Source of the DNA: Pomphorhynchus laevis
Taxonomy: Eukaryota; Acanthocephala; Palaeacanthocephala; Echinorhynchida; Pomphorhynchidae
Length of the DNA: 64,000 bases
Assembly: GCA_012934845.2 (NCBI GenBank)
Contig: WNNJ02000087.1
Location: forward strand, 1 to 64,000
Reading direction: 5' to 3'
Positions 52,486 through 61,811 of the stretch are shown piece by piece. Positions within the stretch are counted from its first letter, which is position 1. Every line of letters starts with the position of its first letter. The notes under the pieces were generated by a model. It saw nothing but the letters and a program-made list of their open reading frames with translations, was not told the DNA's origin and made no database searches. Made by a program: the position numbers and the translations under genes.

Positions 52486-52789
52486 CTGAAACCAAAAAAA
52501 AATTTTGGTTTCTTATAAACATACATTTGAGATCTAAAGTAAATACAATCTAAAGTAAATACAATTTGACTTTATAAAAGTTTTTGATTAAAGTTACTTA
52601 CAATTAATTTGGAGTGCTAAAGTCAAACAGGTTCGAAGTAGACAACGGAGAAATATTGTGCTTGACAAGCCTGGGCCAAACAGTAAAAACTAAAAAACAA
52701 CGAACAAGATCTAAAGTAAATACATTGAGAGTAGCGACTGGAGTACGATCTAAAGTAAATACACCAGCGAGAACTAACTTAAACATTCC
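52486..52789 (+). promoter_or_regulatory. Leader of RLE LINE with four ATCTAAAGTAAATAC motifs
   Basis: Starts with an inverted pair GAAACCAAAA / TTTTGGTTTC, then AATTTTGGTTTCT and ATAAACATAC, which also open the leader of CR1 copy B. The 15-mer occurs at 52532-52546, 52548-52562, 52709-52723 and 52748-52762, the last only ~27 nt before the ATG. Shared with two APE-type LINEs. Function unknown. Confidence 0.5.
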
Positions 52790-55700
52790 ATGACGAAGGG
52801 TAAGCCGAGTAATATTGCCCCGTGCTGTACATGCAACGGTAATGCTGCAAGATGCAAAGGATGTCGGTGTGCGAAAAATAAAACAGCATGTGTCAACTGC
52901 AGAGCAGCCTGTTGCCAAAATACGTGTCCAAATATGATATCTAAGAACTTAGATAGTGTGTCCCTTGACAATTTAAATTGTCATCTTTCAACAGTCAATA
53001 CATCTAATGAACCAGTCGAGGTTGAACAGCGTCGGGAGAATTTAAATTACGATAATTTGATCGAGGACATGTATATGACAGTGATAAGCTGGGTTCCAAA
53101 TCATATGAAACTTCCAAAATGCAGTACCAGCGGTCAGTTTATCAATCTCCTGACAGAAAAATTCAACGCAGTCGCGATCCCTAGCTTACATGAACAACGG
53201 GCATTGAAAGAAGTTGTGGTAATGAGTCAATTGATGTTACAATCGATACCATCGAGAGGAATTGGTACAATAAGAAAGGATCTACTACGAAGAATGGACG
53301 ATTGGAATTTGGGAAAGTATAAAGAACTTTTTGACGAGGCAAGCATCTTACAACGTCGAATGGTTAGTGATGGATTTGCAAAGGGTTTTCAAAGAATAAG
53401 TAAGCAGAAAAAATTTTCTCGTTTTATGCGAGCAGGCAAAACGAGTGCAGCGATAAAAATCCTTGAAGACACTGAAGATGGCAATACGGTTTATAGTTTT
53501 GACGATATGTGTGATGGTAAGCTTGTATCTGATATTTTGACTGAATTACATCCTCCTGCGCAGCCACTTTCTTAAGATGCAGTGTTATCGTTTCCTATAA
53601 CTAATTGTAAATCCCATCACTTTTCAATATATAGTGGAATCGATGGACGTGCAATTATCAGGGAATCATTGAGGACTCATGGAGGGGCCGGTCCTTCTGG
53701 GATAACGGTTCAGACGAATGTTAACGGCTTTTGGATCACACTCGATAAAGTTAGCTGATGCTATTGCGGGTTTAGCAGTGCGCATTGCATCAGAATCAAT
53801 TTCGGCTGAGTCTTTACAGGCATACGTTAACAGCAGAATTGTTGCGTTAAATAAGCGCCCTAATGTCCGACCTATTGGAGTAGGTGAGGTATTTCGTCGT
53901 GTAATTGGTAAAGCTATTCTGAATGTGGCTAAAAGAGATTTAAGGACAGTAGCAGGTAATCTGCAAATGTGTGCGGGACAGCCAGGTGGGCTAGGGTATG
54001 TGATACATACATTAACCGATCATTTCCACTCGGACGAGCAATATGGAATACTGTCAGTGGACGCGAAGAATGCATTTAATCTAATGAATAGATGCCTAAT
54101 GCTTAAAAATGTCGAAAAAGTATGCCCTGCCTTCACATGTTTTCTGAGATATATATAAGCTAAATGCTTTACTTGTTGGCCAAGGAGGTAATTTAGCATC
54201 GTCAGAGGGTGTCACTCAAGGGGACCCTCTTGCGATGCCAGCGTTTGCAATCTCGTCGATGCCCTTGATATATAAAATCAGAGAATCGATTCCATCAATA
54301 AAACAATGCTGGTATGCAGATGATTCGACTTTCGTTGGTGGGCTTGACGATCTATCACGTGTATGGCGTCTTCTTTGCTCAATAGGTGAGCAGTATGGAT
54401 ACCATGTCAATCCAAACAAATCGAGGTTGCTTATACATCCACGAAACATGATCCGCGCTCAACACATCTTTGGAGCTGATGGTTTAATCATTAATGAAGA
54501 TGGATTAAAGGTACTTGGTGCACCTATTGGCACGCCAAAGTTTGTAAGAAAGTATTGCTGCGGGCAGTTTTTATCGATGTCAAATCTGATAAAGGATGTT
54601 GCTAATGCCGCTGATGCCGATGCTCATTCCGCATTTGTGGCATACTCTCTTGCAGTTCAGTCAAAGTGGACTCACCTTTTCCGAGCCGTTGATTGTGACA
54701 TCGAATGGTTGGATGATCTAAAGAATGTTATTGACACAAAATTTATGAATTCCATGTTTGGCGATGACATTGATCTTGATTTGAGGGGAGTATGTTCTTT
54801 GTCAACCAGTTTGGGGGGGACTAGGAATACGAAATATTGAGAGTGAATTAACCAGACAGTACAACGCTGCACGATTGTTATCGTCCATATATGAAGAACC
54901 TGATTTAGATATTGGTTTCTCAGTAATACACTTATTGTCTGCAATTCAAAACGAACATAAAGAAGAAAATCGAAATTATGCTGAAAAACTCAAGCCAGAG
55001 ATCATGCTTATATTGCGAAAATCAGTGGAATATGCATCCCTGAAGGGTGCCTCTAATTGGCTAACAAGTGATGCGTTGGTTTCTACGGATTGTCAGTTGT
55101 CAACGCAAGAGGTTCGAGATGCTTTGTCTGTTCGATATGGTTTAACTCCCAAAGATTTGCCGGATAAGTGTCAATGTGGTCAGAGATTAACAACGTCGCA
55201 TGCTCTCTCGTGCAAAAGGGGTGCATTCAACTTCATCCGTCATAATCAACTTCGAGACTTTTTGGTTAAGAAGTTGAACACAGTCTGTTGGAATGTGTTT
55301 GCAGAACCATCTCTGACTCCAGTTCCTGAAAACATCAGTTTCAATATTAGTACAACAACCAGACAAGATGATGCTCGAGCTGATATAGTAGGTAATGGAC
55401 TGTTCGGTGGGAATATGGAGCGTACATTTTTTGATGTAGTCGTTTTCAACAATCATGCTCCGTCCTATTGCGAAAAGTCAACAGATGCCACTTTCACTTT
55501 CCACGAAAATAGAAAATGTGCCAAGTACGAAGAAAGGATACATACAAAAGAGCACAGCTCATTTTGTCCCCTTATTTGGGTGACTACGGGCGGAACGGGC
55601 AAGAGTGCACAAGCATGTATTAAATCATTGGCTCTAAAAATTGCTGAACAACAAAAAAGTGAATACGCCGTCACGATATCATCAATCAGGACATATATTA

Positions 55701-55801
55701 GTATGTGTCTTGCGAAAATTTGCTCTGCGACGCTTAGATGTCCACGTGTTCAGTTTCAGCGGACTTCGTATCTTCGAGCAGGACGTGTTTTATCAGAGTA
55801 A
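52790..55801 (+). pseudogene. RLE-type LINE ORF with CXC domain, full length but broken
   Basis: N-terminal CXC domain, residues ~12-48 (CCTCNGNAARCKGCRCAKNK, then CVNCRAACCQNTC), then the same helical region, RT and RLE as the 45.4-kb ORF: VDAKNAFNLMNR, GVTQGDPLAMPA, CWYADDSTFVG, CQCGQRLTTSHALSCK, ARADIVGNGLF and ERTFFDVVVFN. Breaks: a stop at 53573-53575, frameshifts near 53715, 54155-54235 and 54830. All catalytic residues persist. This copy shows what the full-length N-terminus of the family looks like. Confidence 0.85.
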
Positions 55802-55839
55802 TATGTTTATGATATGGTATATATACCAATATTTTAAAT

Positions 55840-55921
55840 GTTTAGAGGCCCATTTGTGGGAACCTTAATTGTACAAATTAAAAATTTTAGTAAATTGTTA
55901 TTTAAAAAAAATCTGAAAGGT
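55840..55921 (+). other. 3' hairpin, tail and decamer of the 52.8-kb RLE LINE
   Basis: GGCCCATTTGTGGGAACC at about 55848-55865, then AATTGTACAAATTAAAA as in the 45.4-kb element, an A-tract and TCTGAAAGGT (55912-55921). Confidence 0.7.
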
Positions 55922-57296
55922 AATAATAATAATGCTCAAATTGCATATAGCGCCTTTTGCTACGCTATACAACACAAGTGGAGTTACGTGATTCGGACGT
56001 GCAAGGTAGAGGTGGAGTGGTTTGAGCAGTTACGGAGTTCTATCTACAATGATTTGTTACCAAAATTTACTGGTCAAGGGGACATAACGGAAACTATGCG
56101 AATGGTCTATTCGCTACCGTCAAGATGTGGCGGTCTGGGAATTCGAAATGACTGGGATAATGCCGATAACATATATAGCCGATCGATAAGAATATGTGAA
56201 CCCATCTTGCGTGGTATTAAAGGGCAAGAACTAACAACTTTACAAAGACAAATAAGTGAACAAATTTATAATGAAGCTAAACTAGATACTAAACGCAAAG
56301 TTGTACATACGGTAGAATTATTGGATGAAAGGATGAAATGTCTAATAGCATATGCATCAGAAAAGGGAGCTTCTTCGTGGCTAACGACAAGACCAAACAA
56401 TATATATCAATCAGTACTTGACACACAACAATTTATAGACGCCATATGTGTAAGATATAATTTGCCGTTAAAAGATTGTAAAGCGCGCTGTGCGTGTGGT
56501 TCACTGCTTGATCCATCACATGCTCTCTCATGTCGGACGGGAGGAACAACTATAATTAGACATGATATAATACGGAATGTCATTGCCGACGAAATAGGGG
56601 ACATTTGTAAAGATGTGGAGCTTGAACCGGTTTTGAGGCCCGTACCGAACAATTACCATTTTGAAGTAGAAACCACAACGAGAGATGTGAACGCAAGATC
56701 AGACATATTATGCCGTGGAATTTACGGTAGAGGATTGGTGCGGTCCTATTTGGACGTATGTATATTTAACACACTTGCACCTTCCTACATCGAGAAGTCA
56801 CCGACCATGAGTCATACATACCACGCGAACAGGAAAATTGCAAAATATGCCCAGCGCATTGTAGAGATTGAACGCTCGATATTCATCCCACTTACCTTTT
56901 CAACTGCTGGAGGAATTGGTTTTGAAGTGCATAAGTTACTTAAATGGATCGCACATCAAAAGGCAATAAGGCACAAAACCAGTTATTCGGTATGTATCTC
57001 GATAATTAGGTCTAGAGTGAGCATTGCACTGGATCAAGCAGCTTCGATGTGTATACGCGCTACCCGAATACCTATACGTGAGCAACTACATAGTAGAAGA
57101 GCTCAACACACAAATATACAATCGCAGGAATTCGGATATTTCGGGGACCAAGAATTCGATTGATATTTAATAAAACAATATAATAACGGATCAATGTTTT
57201 GACTTTGTGAGCTATCGGCCCATTTGCGGGAACCTACAGTTGTGATTATTAGTATTTTGGAAAAAAATTATTAAATAAAAAAATTATCTGAAAGGT
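55922..57296 (+). mobile_element. 5'-truncated RLE-LINE copy, open frame to the stop
   Basis: Frame open from about 55930 to the stop at 57161-57163 (about 410 codons): RT thumb (AQIAYSAFCYAIQHKWSYV), SRCGGLGIRNDW, finger CACGSLLDPSHALSC, RLE core (ARSDILCRGIYG; SYLDVCIFN) and the complete C-terminus. Flanked on both sides by TCTGAAAGGT (55912-55921 and 57287-57296). 3' hairpin CCCATTTGCGGG near 57219-57230. Lacks the RT catalytic half, so inactive alone. Confidence 0.85.
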
Positions 57297-58270
57297 GCTT
57301 CTAGAAGAAAATCGTAGTCGTGATGAACGTCTCAAGCCAGTGATCAAGCCTATAGTGCGAAAATCCGTGAAATATGCATCTCTGAAAGGTGCTTCTAACT
57401 GGTTAACAAGAGATGCTTTGGTTTCTTCGAAATGTCAGTTGTCAACTCAAGAGTTTCGAGATGATCTATCTGTTCGATACGGTTTAACTCCCATAAATTT
57501 GCCGGAAAAGTTTCAATGCGATCAGAGTTTAACAACGACACACGCTCTATCGTGCAAAAGATGTGCATTCAACTTCATTCGTCATAATGAACTTCCCGAT
57601 TTTTTGGTTAAGAAGTTGAACACAGTCTGTTAGAATGTGTATGCAGAATCTACTCTGGCTCCAGTTCCAGAAAACGTAATGTTTGATAGTAGCACAACAA
57701 CCAGACAAGATGACGCTCGAGCTGATATAGTGAGTAATTGACTCTTCAGTGGGAATATGGAGCGTACATTTTTTGATGTAGTCGTTTTCAACAATCATGC
57801 TCCATCCTACTGCGAAAAGTCGACAGATGATACTTCACTTTTCACGAAAAAAGAAAATGTGCCAAGTATGAAGAGAGGATACATACACTAGAGCACAACT
57901 CGTTTTGCGCCCTTATTTGGGCGACTACTGGCGGTGCTGGCAAAAGTGCAAGAGCATGTATCAAATTATTGGCTCTAAAAATTGCTGAAAGGCAAAAAAC
58001 TGATGACACGATCGCTTTGATCAGGACATATATCAGTATGTTCATTGCAAAAATGTGTTCTGCGACGCTTCGATGTCCACGCGTACAATATCAGCGGATT
58101 TCGACTTTTCAAGCAGAAAGAGACTTACCAGAGTGACTGCGGCGAATGTAAATAATGAAAAATGATATATATTTTCTGACAAAATTAGGACCCATTTGCG
58201 GGTAACCTTAAAAATCTTTTATTAGTTTTATTTATTTATTTTAATAATTATAACTAATATTATAAAAAAA
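57297..58270 (+). mobile_element. RLE-LINE 3' fragment, decayed
   Basis: Closely related to the C-terminus of the 52.8-kb copy: KYASLKGASNWLTRDALVSS, CDQSLTTTHALSCKR (first Cys of the finger lost, FQCDQ), then DDARADI and ERTFFDVVVFNN, with stops and a frameshift near 57630-57840. 3' hairpin CCCATTTGCGGG (about 58190-58202) and an A/T tail. The left end, TCTGAAAGGTGCTTCTA, repeats 16 nt of this fragment's own coding sequence (57383-57398). Confidence 0.8.
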
Positions 58271-58309
58271 TATTAATTATTATTAAATGCGTAGAGTTAT
58301 AGGATTACC

Positions 58310-58870
58310 TATATATATTGTCATATATATGCGTAGAACCAAATGCGTAGAATTATAGGATTACCGCTGAGATATGGGGGCATGGGAATACACGAGATTG
58401 GGGAACTGGGTGATATCGAATTCCGCAATTCCAAATCTTAAGCATATCAATATTAGAGGATGATACAGGAAAAGACCAACAATCGAGACAACAGAGTATA
58501 ATTGAACAGATTAAAACATCAAGCAAAGCCAGAACAATTGGTGAACGTAATCACCTGATTAAATGTTCGGATCGAGATTTAAAAACAATACTCATAAACG
58601 CAAGTATTAAAGGAGCCTCCGCGTGGTTGCACCAGATCAATCATAGTTCAGTAACGGTGGCATCTAAACTCGAATTTCACGATGCAATGGCAGTGAGATA
58701 TGATCTAGCAAGGAAATCCGAGCTGAAAAAATGTTCATGTGGGGAGGAATGTAATGTCACGCAAGCCCTATCTTGCAAAACCAATGGCATGACCATTGTT
58801 TTTTTTGTAAAAAAAACAAAGACCCAATAGGAGATGGAATCAATGAAAACGAAGTGACAGGTTATCATGT
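58310..58870 (+). mobile_element. RLE-LINE fragment, much decayed
   Basis: Recognisable only as LPLRYGGMGIHEIG, ASIKGASAWLHQINHSS-like, LEFHDAMAVRYDLA and CSCGEECNVTQALSCK: thumb end and finger of an RLE LINE with many stops. Two copies of ATGCGTAGA.TTATAGGATTACC at its left edge (about 58288 and 58338) suggest a small duplication at the joint. Confidence 0.65.
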
Positions 58871-58884
58871 CAATTAATTATTAT

Positions 58885-61800
58885 TATTCTTACAAGGCTT
58901 AGCCATAAGGCTATTTTGCCTGATCACAGTTAAAAAAATGATAAAACTAAAAAATAAGAAATGAAGAAAAAGAAGTCAACAAGCAAAAAATAAAAATAAA
59001 AATCACTGCAAATATGTCCATGACTCGTTTCTCGTCTTCTTGATGATCCATGTCTTTAATAATTTTTTGAACAAATGCAGACTCCGGGCGGAAGCGATTT
59101 CCTCAGGCAGAGAATTCCAAATATTAAGTACCCTGTGCGACAGTCTCCAGCATTTTGGATACCTACCATGCCTTGTTTTATAGACAGTTTTGCTGTGATC
59201 TCTCAAAATCGATGAACGTAATGTGATCGAACCACTCGGATAACCGTCCAACCGGTGTACAAGTGCATACATTCCTATTAAGTCAAGAAACAAAAATCGT
59301 GATGACATCGGTTGAATTCTTAGCAAATCTAATCGAGATGCGTAATCCACTCTCGCATTCGAACATAAACGAGAACCTCGCCTTAGGACTGACTCAATAT
59401 CTGTCCTTTCTTGTTTAGTGACCGGGAAAGAAGCCTGAATTGTATACTCTAAATAGGAACTAACCAACGTGTTAAACAAATATCTAAAGACATTAGAGGT
59501 AATCTTAAGGAATGAGTTCTATACAATATAAATGCACGAGTAGCGCTTTTAATTGCTCTTTCACTATTACGTTTAGTTTTTAATGATGCCTGCACGATAA
59601 TTCCTAAATCCCTATGATGTGATACTTCAGTGAGAAGAACATCTCCGATATGATATGTAAAATTACTGGATTTTTTACCCATCCTCATAAGTATACACTT
59701 ATCAACGTTAAGATGTAATCCAGTAGAGCGGCACTAATCATGAACGCGATCCAAGTCTGCCTGTAGAGAATTACAGTCATCAATATCTCGTATAGCAGTC
59801 CAAATTTTAAGATCATCAGCGAATGCCAAGTAAGAGTTCTCAATACGTAAGAGTAAATCGTTAAGGAACGTGATGAATAATAGAGGACATAATGCAGAAC
59901 CCTAAGGGACACCTGTCGACATACTTCTTTCTGCAGATAAAGACTCACCAACTCTTACCTTAAACGTACGCAATGATAGAAAATTTTCAATCCAAGAGCA
60001 GATTACACGAGGGACGCCGTAGTGAATTAAGAGTGACACAAGACCTTTATGTGGAACACGATCAAGGGCTTTCGAAAAATCTAGAAATACGACGTCGAGA
60101 CCAAGTCCTGAGCTTAGTACTTCCATCCAACTCTCTCTCGCGGTAAGCAAGTTAGATAGACATGAACGGCCTTGTCTGAATCCGTGTTAAGAATCAGTAA
60201 GAATGCTGTTAAAGTTTAGATGCTCGAGTAGCCTTTTGGCAATAACTCGTTCTAGTAATTTAGAGAGAACACTGATCAAACTGATAGGGCGAAAATCTAA
60301 ACAAGCAGTTGCTGGCTGTTTTTTAGGGATTGGCACAACAATAGAAGACTTCCATATTGCAGGAATCCACGAATTGATCAGGCTAAATGAAAATATATGA
60401 GCTAAAACACTACTTACGGCAGGTCCAACCGCATTAATTAGGTAAGATGAAATATCATCTGGACCAGCAGAGCCAAATCGGTTAAGCCTAGTGATTAGGT
60501 GCAATATTTCAGATGCACTGATTGGCTTAACGAGATTCTGAGTAATATTGTGAATGGGATTCCATTTTAAAGAGTAAATATCTGAAACAATAGTCGACGG
60601 AGAATGGAAGCTGTCCGCTAGGCATTCAGCAATTTCAGACTCAGTAGAATAAACATATTCACCTGAAGTAATGAATGCTATATTAGAGGGAAGTAGCCTT
60701 GAACCTTTCACATATGACCAAAAACGCTTTGGTTGATTCCCGATGCAATTTGCAATACCATCTTCAAATGCTATTCGCTTATGTATTTTCAATTTATTGC
60801 AGAGGTTGCGCACGTACCGATACCTATCTAAGTTTTCAGGATGGGTTTGAGTAGTAGCCCACAGAGCATTGCGCAGTTTCAACACTGCACGAAGTTCATG
60901 ATCAAACCACTGAGGGCGAGTGGACTTAATGAAAGTTTTCCGTTTCGGAGCGAACTTATCTGACAAATTTAAAAAACGTCATAAATAATGGTCAGCGGAT
61001 CTAAACAGTAGTAGCCCTATAACTACGATACAAAATGTTATAGAAATTAGCTAAGAGATGTTGGGTATCCAGTCGAGTCCAATTTCGTTTTAGATAACCC
61101 AATTTTGACCTACAAACGATCTTGGACACTAATTTAACGGAGAGAACACAGTGATCATTGTTACCAAGAGGAGGATAATAGGCAAAACTGTCGATATCTC
61201 CAGTACATCTTGTAAACACAAGATCTAGAGTAGCACCGTTGACATGAGTTAGTTGTCTACAACGTTGCACTAAAAGTAGGTCAGCAAGAAATAAATCACG
61301 AAATTGTTTTGATACGCCTGAGCAGGGTTGATACCCATTCATATTCCAATCTACATTCGGAAGGTTGAAGTCACTAAAAGGACAAATCGTTGGGATGAAC
61401 AAAAATTAGATAAATAATCCTTAAGCCGATCTGTTATCAAAGTGAAAGATGGAGATCTATAAACAACACAAACATTTAATTTTAACAATTGATGATTAAC
61501 AGTAAAAGACAGACACTCATATGACCACTCGGAATCACAAAGATATGATATATTTGATGTTGAGAGATCGTGTCGAACGAATGCTACAACTCCTCCACCT
61601 CGCATACCAGGAAAGCGATCCGCTCTTATTAACTTATAACCTACAACATTAAACAGATTATCAGAGATGCCACTATGTAACCAAGATTCTGAAATACAGA
61701 ATATATCATAATGATTATCAGCAATATGGTCGAGCAATAAATGAAATTGAGATTGAAAACTTCTAACGTTTGAGTAACCAATATGAAGCAAAGTCTTTGA
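58885..61800 (-). mobile_element. CR1-like LINE copy, ORF2 broken
   Basis: Minus strand. Endonuclease pieces at 61001-61791 (IGYSNVRSFQSQFH, FCISESWLHSG, GMRGGGVVAFVRHDL, SDFNLPNVDW, NNDHCVLSVKL). Linker and RT at 59449-60966 (WKSSIVVPIPKKQPATACLD, DFRPISLISV, SKALDRVPH, FADDLKIW), and C-terminus 59003-59479. About five stops or shifts (e.g. after ILTDS near 60187, before GSALCP, near 59470 and 61370). 3' stem TAGCC-ATAA-GGCTA (58900-58913) and an (ATT)n tail at 58876-58888. Truncated at the 5' end near 61800, directly against the tail of the next CR1 copy. Confidence 0.88.
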
Positions 61801-61811
61801 TGACGTAAAGG

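Noticed and set aside
52471-52495. Further TCTGAAAGGT junction decamers
   Set aside because: CTGAAAGAAAA and TCTGAAACC match only in part and lie in A-rich sequence; not counted as exact copies.
58285-58360. ATGCGTAGA.TTATAGGATTACC repeat as a possible target-site duplication
   Set aside because: Both copies lie on the same side of the fragment, and the second continues directly into coding sequence; a local duplication is likelier.
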